The translations under genes and the position numbers were made by a program. Below are positions 49,401 through 61,549 of a stretch of DNA of 64,000 nt, one piece after another. Under the pieces are notes generated by a model. That model ran no database searches. It saw only the letters and a list, made by a program, of their open reading frames with translations, and was not told the origin of the DNA. The number at the start of each line of letters is the position of its first letter. Positions within the stretch are counted from its first letter, which is position 1. This stretch comes from Malurus cyaneus samueli (taxonomy: Eukaryota; Chordata; Aves; Passeriformes; Maluridae), in contig CM019236.1 in assembly GCA_009741485.1 (NCBI GenBank), forward strand, positions 45,179,583 through 45,243,582, written 5' to 3'.

Positions 49401-52400
49401 TTTCCCCTTCAATTTGAGTCTGAGAGACTCAACTGAATTAATCTTCTCCGCACTTTTTTCCACTTGAAGTTACCTCTGTCACAAAATTACTTTATAAGCT
49501 ACCTTTAAATGAATGTACACTTGTGGATATGAAATTTGCCTTCTGCTCCATGCCATATGAGACTGCACTGCCACTAGAAAATTAAATAAAAACTAGAAAT
49601 TGAACTTTGGGAGGCACTAAAAGTCTGCTGCCTGTTATGTGCATGGATTTCAAATTGCCCTGTTCATTTATAGAAAATTCATTGGACACATACTTCCTTC
49701 GTCACTGATAAAAATATACCCATGAAGACAATCTTGCATCATGAAGAGAAAGGATAAGCAAAACAAGAAAGGTATCACCTTTCTGCAGGAGCAGAATTTG
49801 AACACAAGTGTCTGGAAATGAGTGCAGAGTGAACTCTTGCTCCTAATACAAAGCAGCAGGTCCAATATTAATGGTACTGCATACCACAAATTCAGATATC
49901 TGAAGTTCATCAGCAAGGTCAAGCAGAGGTGTTGAGATGGTTACTGAGGGAGGGCTTGAATAAAGTTTGATCCATGAGAAGAGCAATAGTGTACCCAGAG
50001 GGAAATGCATCCCAAATCACATAGTGATGGAGGCAGGAACAATCAAATACAGGTCTCCAAGCACATGGCCAGGCTTCCCTGGAAGTGCCCTTTCACTTTG
50101 AAATGAGAAATGTGATTTTTGAAATCCCAGTTCTAAACCAGGTTTCAGTCCCATATGATCCTCTTAGGAGTTTGTTTATGCAGAGGTGACACCAAAATAC
50201 TGATCAAGCACGGGCTGAGAGCTTTCATGAATAGAGACTCAAGGAGCAAGTGAGATTCCACTGCCTGTAAGGCCAGACCAGAGCCAGACACTGGATTTTG
50301 GCTAGCATCCCAAGGGAAATCTTGCCTCAACTGAACCATGTTCATCCATTGGCTAACACAACTGAGATGGCTAGCTATCTCTCCTGCTAACTCAGAAGTG
50401 TGTAGATACCCAGGGAAGAGCACTTGTGCCTAAAGAGCTGATCTCACTCCCAGGGAGTGCAGAACAGGATGATGAGAGTCAATATTTGTTAAGGTGAAAA
50501 GTGATAAGGTGGCAGTGGGAATAATGTGAAGGTCAGAACTAGTTCCTTATCAGACAGCTTCATCAGTACAAAAACTTAGATTTTTCCTAGTCAAAAGAAA
50601 AAAAAATGTTGTTTTCTGTGCTACCAATATCTTATAAAAGAAGTCCTCTGACTCTCAGATCCTGGCAATATCCTGTGTTTTTGGAGGTTAATAAGGTTGA
50701 AGCTCTGAAAAAAAAACTACTGCCTTCAGTAGTAAAGTACTGGTTTTGAGGTCATTCTACAAGGATTTTTAACAGAAATAAAACAATTGGTTTGAAAGAT
50801 GAGCTATTCAAAAAGTGTACATTTGTGCAGGTGTGCATGCACCCAAGAAACAGCAGAGGAAGTTCTACATAAATGGACTGTATCGGTAACCGAGGACCTA
50901 AGAAACAGCAATCAAACTGCTGAACACTGACAAACTGGTGGTTTTTGAATTGACCCCAGGAAATGGGTGCTCTTGTAAGGCCACAGCCTTACCTGACCTG
51001 TCAAGGACACTTTTGTAACAGGGAGATGGCAACACCGCTACAGCATAAGCTGCGCTAATTCTCTTTCTCCTATCTCAACAAGAACACAGGCCACGCTCTT
51101 AAAACGATCTCAAAATCAGGAAACAAGGAAAATGGGCTTCTCTTGTTTAGTACTCAGGGAGGTTCAAGTGCCAGTGTAAAATAGCTGGGGATTCCTGAAG
51201 CATGTGAACACCAGTTAGTCCAAGAAACCAACCCGAGAGACGCAGCAGCGGCTCAGAGTGAGCATCCATTGTCCCCCATGTGACACATTGCTAATCTCAG
51301 CTGGGCACACTCATCTTGCTGGTGACTGGATGTGAAACTCTGAGTGCTGAGCTTTAACCTACTTAGAGACTGTTTAAAAATAGTCCCTCACCCTCCCATA
51401 AGGTCTTGCACAGAGTTTTGTTACATTTGTCTCCTACAGCATATATTATTGGAAAAGTACAGAACAACATGGTGTAGACTGCCTAAAGACCCAAGGAGAA
51501 GATTAGAAGGATGTGTCAGGTCACGCTGGGACAGAAAACCACTAGAAATGTCATGGTTAATTGCTGATCAGTTCCATCTTTGACTCCCAGCATAGGATAA
51601 AACTCTGTAATTATCAGGCAAACAAGTTGGGGAAATATGATTACAGTTATGGGACTGAATTATTGTCAGGCTAGAATGAAATGAGTATTCAGCAGGTAAA
51701 GGTCAAGCTTTCTCAACTGTGTGTCAATACAGAGGGAATGGAGAACCCCATCTATTCAATTCACAAATCCCAGAAGAAAATTCAAGTCGTTGTGATAAAT
51801 TTAGCTGTCTAAAAAGGACACTCCCTGTGATGCAGCTGAGATGAGAGTTCTGACTTCATGAAGGCTGCAGCTTAAAATATCACAGAAGGCAGAAACTGAA
51901 ATAAAGAAACAGCATCTACCAAGCAAACACTAATGAGAATTTAACTCCCAAGGAAATAAATACTACTTTGTGAGAATGGCATTAAACCCCAGGCCTAGAA
52001 AAGAGAATTGAAGTAAAACCTACATGATGATAATATCTTGCAAGACTGTTTCTATAAAAGGGTGTCCTTACTTTAGTTTACCTGTGGTTTTTTTCCTTTT
52101 TTTTCCAAATTATTTTTACTTAGGTTTTCACAGAGTTTAAGAAATATTAAACTGGAAAAATTAAACCTCACACATTTCTATCAAAAACATATGAAAATAA
52201 AAAACTTTAGCACAAGATGTTACAGATAAAACCTAATGATTTAAAAAGTTATTGCTCATTTTTGCTTCCAGTTTCTAGAAGAAAAAAAACACAAAAGACA
52301 TTTTGCTTCACGAAAGCTTTTCTTTTAATTTTGCAAGGAGTTACTTTGATCACAAAGAAATCTAAAATGGCTTTGTTTGTGGAGAGGAATTCCATACAGC

Positions 52401-53783
52401 CAAAGGTAAGAGTATGGTATTTTTTCCCTAGGAAAGATTGTGAAATACCATGGTAGGATCCCTTTGTCAGCTTTTGAGACCAGATGAGCTTTTGGAGAGG
52501 AATAAAAAGGGTAGGAACACAGTGTTCCTCCTTTTAAAATAAAGGCTTTCAGAGTAAAGACACAGACACTGTTAAAAAGCCCATTCTCCTGGACCTTCAG
52601 AGAAGAAAAAAGTGTCTTCTATAAGTTCAATGGTAAGAAAAACTACTGAATGGAAAGTAGTTCTGTTTTCTGACAGGGTATTGCCTGTGCCTTACTAGGA
52701 ACTCAAAACTGAGGGGCTTAATAATTAAACAACCTTTTCCACATGATTACCACATTGGATACAGAGCTCTGATTGAGTTATTGCTTGATGACACTACAAT
52801 TTTATGTGGATGTCTAGTTAGGCTGATTACTTGCATTGCTTAATTATAAGGTACATCACTGCTTGAACTGATTTACTGTTTTGCTTATTGCATCATGTGA
52901 TTGCCTGATTCACAAAAGCAATTATGCTCAAGCAAAATCACTACTAGAAGCCTGGAGAACTGAACTCCTGCAGTGAGCAAACTGTGTCTTCCCTTGTGGG
53001 TTTTCATTACTGTTGATTTTTTTACTTTACCCTTTTCATTTTTAAGCCTTGTGCCTCTTTGTAAATATGAAACAGTGCATTGATTAGTTGCTCTGGATCC
53101 AGATGGATAGGTTGTGCAAGTTCATATTCCACGGTACCTAAGGCAGCTTAGGTGAGTAACATCCCTCAGCTGTCAGCTGAAATCAAACAGGTCTGACATT
53201 GCTGTCAGTTTGTCAGCAATGGGTGGAGGATGGCAGCACTCCCAGATTGTCACCGAGTTGCCAGCCCTCCTCACAAGAATTTGCAGTGATATTTTCACCT
53301 GTACTTTCCTGCAACCAGGTAAGAAGAAGAGATAACGTATAAAAGAGGAATTACCATAAAATTTCTGAACAGGGGTTTCTCTTGTCCCCATTTGGGTGTT
53401 TTAAAGGGAGGCTGGGAGCATAGTTTGGAAAGAATTTGGCACAAGAATACTGAAGTTACAACTAAGGCCATATGTGATGTAGCACACCTGGGCTGTGGGA
53501 GACACGTTTCTGTATCATCACATCAAAGCTTAAATCCAACCTTAGGATCAGATCCTGACCTTACTGGGGAAGGAAGTAACAGCAGGAGAAGTAGGAAAAA
53601 ATTGCTGAATTGTTTGGTAACACTGAAATGGAAATACACTACCTGTAGTAGTAATTATCAGGAAACTTCCTGTCTCCCACATCCAGGTCTGCTTTATCTG
53701 ACTTGCCAGAAGCATTTTAATCAGATTCAAAACTCCCTGCAGCAGGCAGGGAGGAACAACACAAAAAAAATTATGTGATCATC
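43414..53783. other. Non-coding stretch, no gene recognised
   Basis: Upstream flank or 5' intron of CPLX2. It contains a perfect minus-strand donor-like site at about 43471, a long A-rich tract (45423-45470) and two AT-rich stretches dense in TAAT-type motifs (about 48400-48560 and 52740-52960) that look like candidate conserved non-coding elements. I see no long ORF and no exon with family similarity. Confidence 0.6.
45423..45470. repeat. A-rich tract followed by (TA)n
   Basis: About 40 bp of A with scattered G, then ATATATATA. Simple low-complexity sequence. Confidence 0.9.
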
Positions 53784-54110
53784 ATAGAATCATAGAATGG
53801 TTTGGGTTAGAGGCAGTCCTAAAGATCTCTAATTCCAACCCTCCTACCATGGGCAGGGATCCCTTCCTCTAGACCAGGGTGCTCAGAGCCCCATCCAACC
53901 TGGCTTTGAGCCTCTCCAGGGAGGGGGCACTCACAGCTTCTCTGAGCAACCTATTCAGTGCCTCACCACCCTCCCAGTAAAGAATTTCTTCCTAACCTCT
54001 AATCTAGAACTACTTTCCTTTAGCTTGGAGCAATTACCTCTAGTCCTGTCACTTCATGCCCTTGTCTCCCATTCTTGTTGTCCCTGAAGAACCTGTATCC
54101 TTCCATTCCA
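53784..54110 (-). mobile_element. CR1 LINE 3' part
   Basis: The plus strand shows an antisense CR1 end with a clean terminal repeat (ATCATAGAATCATAGAATGG) and TTTGGGTTAGAGGCAGTCCT. These are followed by CCAACCTGGCTTTGAGCCTC, TCCAGGGAGGGGGCACTC, AAGAATTTCTTCCTAACCTC and TCTAGTCCTGTCACTTCATG. This is one of the better-preserved CR1 3' regions in the window, so probably a younger insertion. It stops abruptly near 54110. Confidence 0.9.
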
Positions 54111-54229
54111 ACATTCCATTCAAAGAGACATCCCTTCATATCTCTGTGATGTTAACAAGTGGCCCTGCAAGTGGGTATGTAACTTCTGCAGATTTTCAGA
54201 TGTTTTCCTCCTGATCTGTGATCCCACTC

Positions 54230-54450
54230 CAAGCTCTGGGGTCTCTTGCTGACAGAAATCAAACTGGTTGGAGTGGAATGGACAGAGGTTCCAATCTCCC
54301 GACACCTCGAGTTTAAAGCCCTCTTCACCAGCCTGGCAAGCCTGTGGCTGAAGATGCTCTTCCCCTTCTCAGACAGATGGACCCCAACAGCCCCATGTAG
54401 ACCCTTCTCAAAATAAGAAATAACGCCAGCAGAGAAGGGAGAAGCAAACA
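54230..54450 (-). mobile_element. Possible CR1 5'/ORF1-region fragment
   Basis: The antisense text CACCTCGAGTTTAAAGCCCT, CACCAGCCTGGCAAGCCTGT and AAGATGCTCTTCCCCTTCTC resembles the segment upstream of CR1 ORF2, whose sense form contains GAGGAGGGCTTTAAACT. It has the same orientation as the CR1 3' part at 53784-54110, so the two could be one element with the whole reverse transcriptase region deleted, or two independent insertions. Recognition is from memory only. Confidence 0.45.
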
Positions 54451-54893
54451 ATACTTACTACAAAGAGAGCCTTGCTTAATGAAAAATCCTTTAAATCTGC
54501 CATCCATCAAAAAAGTGGTGGGTGGCATGTTGTCAGGGTGGATTATTTCTGACAGAGGCACAACTCTGAATGTTTGTCAGATAAAGCCATATACTAGTAG
54601 GTTTACCTAGGCTAGGCTCCTAGTCCTGATGCTGCGGTGAGAGCACAACAGACATCCACAGGGAAGAAATAGCAGTGCAGTTTTTTGTCACAGGGCAAGC
54701 TGTCCCTGTCAAACTACGCCGACCTCGCTGAAGGCGCACATTAAATCTTGTGCAGGAACCTGCTAACACTTTTAGTTACAGTAAATAAAGGAGCATGTGT
54801 TGAATGTGATGTTAAAGAGCAGGATGCCTGCTCATAATGCCAAAAAGCTGTTCTTGGATTCTGGATAACTGAATTCCAGGCTGCCACTACTGG

Positions 54894-55580
54894 TGTACTG
54901 GTTTTGGGCGGGATGAAGTTAATTTTCCTTACAGCAGTTGGAAATGTTTAGCATTATATCATTGGTTACATGTTATATGTTAAATGTTATAGCATCGATG
55001 CAATGTTTTGTATTCGTGACCTACAAGTTGTTGGTAACACAGTGGTGTTTCAGTCATTTCTGAGCAATGCTTACACAGGGAAAGAACCTTCTCTGTTTGT
55101 CCCACACTACACCACAGTGACAAGGCTGGAAGTGCACAAGAAGTTGAGGTGACACAGCCAGGACAGCTGACCCCAAATGACCAAAGGAAAATTCCACCCA
55201 CCATGCTGAGAAATGAAAACGGGGGGAAAGAAGGAAAAAGGTGGGGGTGTTCAGGGTTACAATGCTGGTCTTTTCAAAAACTTCTGCATGTAAAAGACAG
55301 AGAACATCCCTGATCTCCTTGGGAGGAGAACACCTGCTGGTCTGGGAGAAGCTGGGAAGAATTCCTTGTTTTGCTTTGCTTTGTTTTGCTACGCTTTGTT
55401 TTGCTTGCAAACACAGCTTGTATTTTATTTGTTGAAGTGTCTTTATCTCAATTCCCAACTTTTCACATGTGCAACCTTTTGGCACTCTTTCACATTCCAC
55501 TAAGTGGAGCATGAGTGAGTCACTGTGTGGGATTGGGCCTGACCCCCCACAACTGGTCTTACAAATGTGGGTTAATCACC
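54894..55580 (+). mobile_element. Degenerate solo LTR of a second avian endogenous retrovirus family
   Basis: It begins TGTACTGGTTTTGGGCGGGA and continues GTTAATTTTCCTTACAGCAG. The middle has TTTCTGAGCAATGCTTACAC, AGTGCACAAGAAGTTGAGG, GACACAGCCAGGACAGCTGA and CCCCAAATGACCAAAGG. The 3' part has GAATTCCTTGTTTTGCTTTG and TGTCTTTATCTCAA. These blocks follow, in order, the abundant bird LTR that starts TACTGGTTTTGGCTGGGATA. The promoter TATA block and the ATTAAA-like signal of that family are mutated, so it is probably inert. No internal viral genes are present. The right border is approximate. Confidence 0.8.
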
Positions 55581-55931
55581 TAACCCCGATGTTGTGAGGT
55601 CTGTGACCAACGCTCTGCTTTTATCATTACATAAAAAACTATATTTCACTATGCAGTGCCTTTTGTATAGGCCATGTGTCCCATGCATTCATGAAGGTAG
55701 TCTCATGTTGGAAATTCACTGCAGTTTCAGGACCAATGAAATGGTCTTCACAGCTGCAAAATAATGTGCTGCTGCACACATCCCCCTTGTCTGTCTTCTC
55801 CTCTCCTTTGGAAAACTTTTTTGTGTAGCCAGAGGAAAACTCTTATGTACCATGTGACCCAAGGTGACAAGTGTCCTGACACAGCTGATCAAGACAAGCT
55901 TCTGCCCTGAACTAAGAGCTGCAGTCACAGA

Positions 55932-56019
55932 AGAATCCTGTCCTAGCACTCTTAGAATCCTGTCCTAGCACTCTTAGAATCCTGTCCTAGCACTCTTAGA
56001 ATCCTGTCCTAGCACTCTT
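55932..56019. repeat. 22-bp minisatellite, four identical copies
   Basis: Four head-to-tail copies of a 22-bp unit starting AGAATCCTGTCCTAGC and ending ACTCTT occupy 55932-55953, 55954-55975, 55976-55997 and 55998-56019 with no mismatch. Perfect identity points to a recent expansion and likely length polymorphism, or to an assembly artefact in copy number. Confidence 0.97.
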
Positions 56020-59000
56020 GCTAGGATTTGGTCTCCATTCACTTCTGAGTTTTTCAGTGCTGACAAGAGCAAGTGAGAGCATGAGGTTTGCCCCTCAGAC
56101 TATTTCCTTACAAAATGTTTCTGACAGGCAAAAACTTGAAGTAGAGGAGGTGAAATTCCCTTTGTTTCCAACCCTTTCAAAACTTAAGCAGATTCCATTT
56201 TAATTGCCCTTTCTTGCAACACTGTTTCCTCTGCATAGATCCCACTCCTGTTAACTCCCTTCTGACATACAGGGCGAAGTGGGTAGATTACTAAGATTAC
56301 ACATTACACATTTGGCAATCAAGGATTGTACAAAGGAAGTGATAATTTCTTCCATCTAAATGAAGACAAAAAAGTATCAAAGATCGTTATACAGCTGCCT
56401 AGATGGGTCAGCTAAGACCATGTCAAGAAAGAATATTCTGGCCAGTTCTTTTGTTTGGTTGATTTGGGAATTTTGGGGGTTTGATTTTTATTGTTTGTTG
56501 GTTGCTTTGGTTTGGTTTGGTTTGGTTTGGTTTCGTTTCATTTCGTTTGGTTTGGTTTGGTTTGGTTGGGGAGTTTTTTATTTGTGGTTTTTTTCTTCAT
56601 TTTCCCTCTCTTGAAAAGGCTTGACAATCTAAAAAGAACCATTTCTTACAAAAATGAAGCAAGTAGAGAATAAATATATGAAGCTTTGATCACTACAAAA
56701 TTACTCAGGGTTCTATAAAGCTGACCTTTCACCTCAATTTTAGTTTCTCAAAGTCTGTATTAAAGCAAGGTTTTGGTAGCTGTGAACTTAAAGCTAATTA
56801 AAATGAAATTACTTGTAGAAGTGAAGACATCTGGCTTTGCCATACAAAATGACAAGTAAGTTTTTAACACAGTAGAAAAGACTTGTCCCATGACTCACCT
56901 CCAATTACTTTACAAACTTTTTATCTTTCCCTTTTTTTTTTCTTGTTATAATTAACACTGTGCTCTGTAGGTTTATCTCAATAAACATTCTTGGGCTAAC
57001 TCCTGTGACATTCATCTAAGTACTGTAAGGGTATGCAGAAGGAGAATATCTCCTCCTTTAGGGTGTCTGGTCAAAGGAGCTGTGAATAAGAACAGAGACA
57101 GAAATTAGGTTGACAAGTTTTAAGGGAGGTGCCTATACAAACAAGCCTGGTCAGCCTCATCAGCTGAGGAGCTATCAAGTCTGTGGGCAAACCTGGAAAC
57201 TTGCAAAGGATAAGGATGTGAACTTGAGTATCCCGGGTGCTGCAGTGGGTCAGTGGGACCATGCCAGCCAAGGGGAAGATGTGCAGGGAAGAGGGAGCAG
57301 GAGGGACACAGAGCTGGATGGACACACAGGGACACTCAGGGGCTGTTGGCTGTGAGCTCTGTCCGGTCAGTGGATTGTCCAGCAGAGCCCTGCACTGGTC
57401 AGCACAGGAGGTCCTGCCTGCCCTCAGACACCTCTGTGTGACCTGTGTGACCTCCTGTGTGACATCCCTCCCTGTCCCAGGCACCTGAGGGCAGCAAGGA
57501 CTCAGTGCCAGCTGCTGGGAGCAGCGTGGGAGGAGAGGGAGCAGCTGCTGGAGCCAGACCAGCTCTGGGCACCCCTGGCCAGTGGTGATGGTTTTGGAGG
57601 CAGTGAGGGGCTCTCAGTGCCAGCAGCTGGAGTGAGGGGGGTCTTTGATCTCCACCCATGGGGCAGGAACAGTTTGTAAGCTGAAGACCAGCTTCTGGAG
57701 TGACCAGAGTGCCTGGCTCAGCACGGTCAGTGGGAGCACAGGTCACAGTCCTTGTGCCCAGGGCTGAGTGTTTGTACCTTCCCCAAAACCTGGTGGAGGG
57801 TGCATGGAGGGTGTGTGAGTGTGGGCATGCAGGGCAATCTTCAAGCTGATATGCTGATGAGCTGGGGAGACTCAGTTCTGAGCTGGGGTGTCAGGTGAGC
57901 AGAGAGTCCATGCGGGTTTTGGGGGACCTGGGAGTGTGGGGTGCCTGTGGGGTGAATGTGTGAGTGCTGTGTAGCCAGCAAGATCGCAGTTAGCATCCCT
58001 TAATGTACAATAGAAAGGAAAATATACAATCAATTTTATCCTTATACTTAATATTAATTAATAACTTTTTTTCAGAAAGCAACGAAAAGGACTGCTGCTC
58101 TTCAAAGGAAAGTGAGCTGAGATCAGAGCACAGCAACAAGGCAGACATGAACAGGTATCTCCCCTACAGGGAGCCAGGATCCCAAGCAGCAGGTCCAGGT
58201 CAGAACCAGGGCCAGAGGCATTGCTGAAGATCAGAGAGAGCCCACTGATCAGCCAGCACTTCTGTAATGATGAGGTAGGTCTGAGCCCGAACCAGGAGCC
58301 AAGCTGTCGGATCTGTGTCAGGGGCAGCACAGACAAAGGGTAAGATCTGGCACAGATGTTGTGGCTGCACAGTTGTGGTGGATGGCAGGCAGGGCACTGC
58401 AGAAAAGCTTCAGGTAAAAATAGTTCCCAAGGCAAAAGAGAGCCGTGGTCTTTATTCTGCCTTTCCTCAATCAAGCTCTTAACAGCAGAGGAGCTGATCT
58501 TGGTGTTAATCAAATACACTCTTTAACTCACCCAGCTAAGTGAGAAGGGGGATGTGCTCACATCATGTTGGGCCACTCATCCAGATTTTCCAGACTTACA
58601 ATGTGATGGTGGATTGAACATTGTCAGACAAATCACATGGAGAGAAGACTCTTCACGCCCCAGAGACAAAGCTGGCAATGGTTCTGAACATTTCCTTCAT
58701 CACAGTTTTGAAGCTGCCTCCATCACTATCATTTGGGAACTTATATATTAGATCTGCTTTTGATCCAACAAAGATGTGAACACCTGGGTGCAATGTACAT
58801 TAAAAACTGGGCATTGTGGTGCATTTGCATTTTCCTTTACCTGTTGGTCAGAACACTCATTCAGAGCAGCAGTTTTCTGATCTATCAGCACTCTGCTAAC
58901 CTGCCTTTTTCCAGCAACACTTCCAGGGGGTGGGAAGGATTCAATAATTGTTTGAGGATGATAATATTTGACTAGCTCCACTGCAGAAGATGTCTCCAAG

Positions 59001-61549
59001 CCTCACAACCAAAGCCATGAATGTGTTTTTTACCTAAGCATTGAGGAAAGACAGTAAAGCAGGGACAAAGGGTTGAACAAGGACTGGCATCGGCTCCTTG
59101 GGCGCAATTCTCCATGGAGGCAAAACATAGAATTAGTTTTTCAAGGTCACTCACAGTGACAGAAGGAGTTAATCTGCTCATTTTATGAGTTGACTACACG
59201 TAGCACCTGGGTTTTGAAACATTTATGGGTCCCACCTCACCTACAGAAATTATAATTCATGGCATATATGCTTACATATCTATTTATATACTTTCCACAA
59301 ATATTTTCCACTTCCTGAAAAGGAAATTGTAAACTCAGAAATCATCCTCAGGGAAGACCAAATATATCGACCAACCTTCAGGTGAACCCAGATGAAAAAA
59401 GAGAATTAATTAATATAATTTGATACTAGCCACAAATGTATTTTTAATTCCAAGTAGTTGAGATGCCTATTGCTATATTAACTGCTGTGAGTACTGCAGC
59501 AGCATAAATGATGTGCTCTTCTCACTCAGAATCCTCTTCTTTCAGGATGTTCAATGTAAATCTGATGAACACAGTAGCTTTTAATTTGTTTTACATTCCT
59601 CTTCACCATGTCAGGACCCCCTCTTTGCTTACATTTTTATCTGAGATTCATAGAAGTGCAAAGGATTCTCAGACCGTATCAATGACCTACCTTTCTATAA
59701 TCACTACAATTCTTTTTTTTAAATGTGGTTTCTGGCACCAACAAGACTGAGATTTGAAAATGGAAGGATGAGAGGTTTTAGTTACCCTTGAGGGGCTCCC
59801 AGTGAGGGAAATTCCCTCTCAAAAGCTTTTTCTATACAAAAGGGATAAAGAATCAAAATTTGAAAGTTAGAATGCTCTGCTCTGCCAGCAAGAGGATTCA
59901 CTCTTATTGAAAGCTTTTCCATGGATTCCACTGGATGTCAGAGCAAAACATGTAATTATTATTAAATTCAGTATGTAGTCAGTGTCAATAAGAATCTCTC
60001 TCATTTACAGCACAGAGAAAATTCACTCATGGATTTCAGGAAAGGAAAATATCAGCTATCCACTCTCTCTTACTTCATGTTCTACTTTCCTAAATACGGT
60101 GTTGTTTTCACCAAGGTGGGTGGAAAAAGTCCTCTGAGGATACTATATCTTCCTCATACATCTGAAAATGTGGGCTCCATGCCCTGCTTTGCCATAATCT
60201 GTGTAAGCTTGGGAAAAACTCTTGCTTTATTCACTAGCAACATTAAAGAATATTTCCACCTGTATAGAGAGAATAAATATGAAGCAATGCAGAGAAGATT
60301 CACTTGCATGTAGTAACAGGAGTCATTTGGAAGAGAAGACAGAGGATAAGTTCTACTTTTCTTGAATGGAAAAAAGGACTTTTTCTTGAATGTTTAACTC
60401 TGGTACTTATTCCAGCAGTACAAAAAAAAGATTTTTCCCCTTTAAGCGCTTGTTAAATAGCTTATTGCCCATCAGTAGTGATTTACCAGTTCATTTATTT
60501 GTGAAAATAATTAATAATTTTAATTCAACTGGTGCACATCAGAAATGCACTTACATTTCTGTGATAGTTTCAGTTCACTGTTGTATGAGCACTGTCAAGT
60601 AGTTGACACAGGTCTGTGGGTTCAATCAAGATCCAGGGCAGTAATGACCATAATATTATGCACCAAGAAAGAATACCAGCATAAAAGCCATACCTGCTTG
60701 CAGGTGATTTACAGTACATAAGAAAGAGTGCAGTAATTCACTCTTCTTGATGGGTGTAGCCAGTTCTAGTTAGAAATCCCTTGTTAAAATAGCATGGGTT
60801 CATTTCCAATCTAAATTACAAAAGAAAACCCAAACCCTAAATAGAGATAAAAGAAATTTCAAAATGTTTTGAGGAATTAAGCAGTTATCTCAGTTTAGGA
60901 CATGATGGTCTCAATCTTCAGCCAAGGCTAAAAGAGTCCCATCTTGGTTTGAGAATTTCATATCAAAGCCTTCACTGGATAATTCCCACATCCTTGATGT
61001 CATTAATGGCAGAGGTCCACTTGAATAGTTCCTATGTATTCTGTATCCATCCCTTTCCTTGGATTGACTTCTTGTATGTTTTCGGGTAAGCAGGCACAAC
61101 ATCCAATAATTCTGACGTTGCCCCAGGGTTTCATCTGGCCTGGTTGGATCCAAACAGGTAAAACACAGGCATATTTTGCAATCTTTCTTTCTAAAGAAGT
61201 GCCCAACTGAGCCCTCTGTCATATCTCTGTCATATAGCACTAACCACAAGAAAAAAAAATATGCATTCATCCTTACAGAAATGTTTCACTATTTATATCT
61301 ATCACTAGCTTTGAAAAATCCAAGAGCCTGGAGGACATAAACCTAGTAAAAGCTGCAAGACAAGAAATAATTTCTGTATGTACAAATAGTTCCAAGAGCA
61401 GCTCAGCATCTTGGTTAACCAGCCTCTCAGATGTCACCATGAGGTTAACTTTTGCATTTTATCAAGAAGAAATAAACACTTCCCCACCAGTCTGGGATCT
61501 GACATTGGCAGTGTTTCTTTGCAGCAACAGGACTTCACTCAGCTAGAGA
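56020..61549. other. Non-coding stretch including a GC-rich, CpG-poor block (57090-57970)
   Basis: No exon supported. The block at about 57090-57970 is clearly richer in G and C than its surroundings but has few CpGs. It shows several short frames and an acceptor-like TCCCTCCCTGTCCCAG at about 57465-57480. It may be a decayed, methylated retroelement or an unrecognised repeat. The rest is AT-rich with short chance ORFs. Confidence 0.5.
56506..56565. repeat. (TTTGG)n pentanucleotide microsatellite with variant core
   Basis: Twelve pentamer units. Five are TTTGG, then come TTTCG, TTTCA and TTTCG, then four more TTTGG. The right flank continues into GTTGGGG. The C-containing units sit in the middle of the array. 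Confidence 0.95.

Noticed and set aside
58100..58450. Imperfect GGTCAGAACCAGGGCCAGAG-type sequence considered as a repeat
   Set aside because: Could not assign it to a family or show a regular period by eye.
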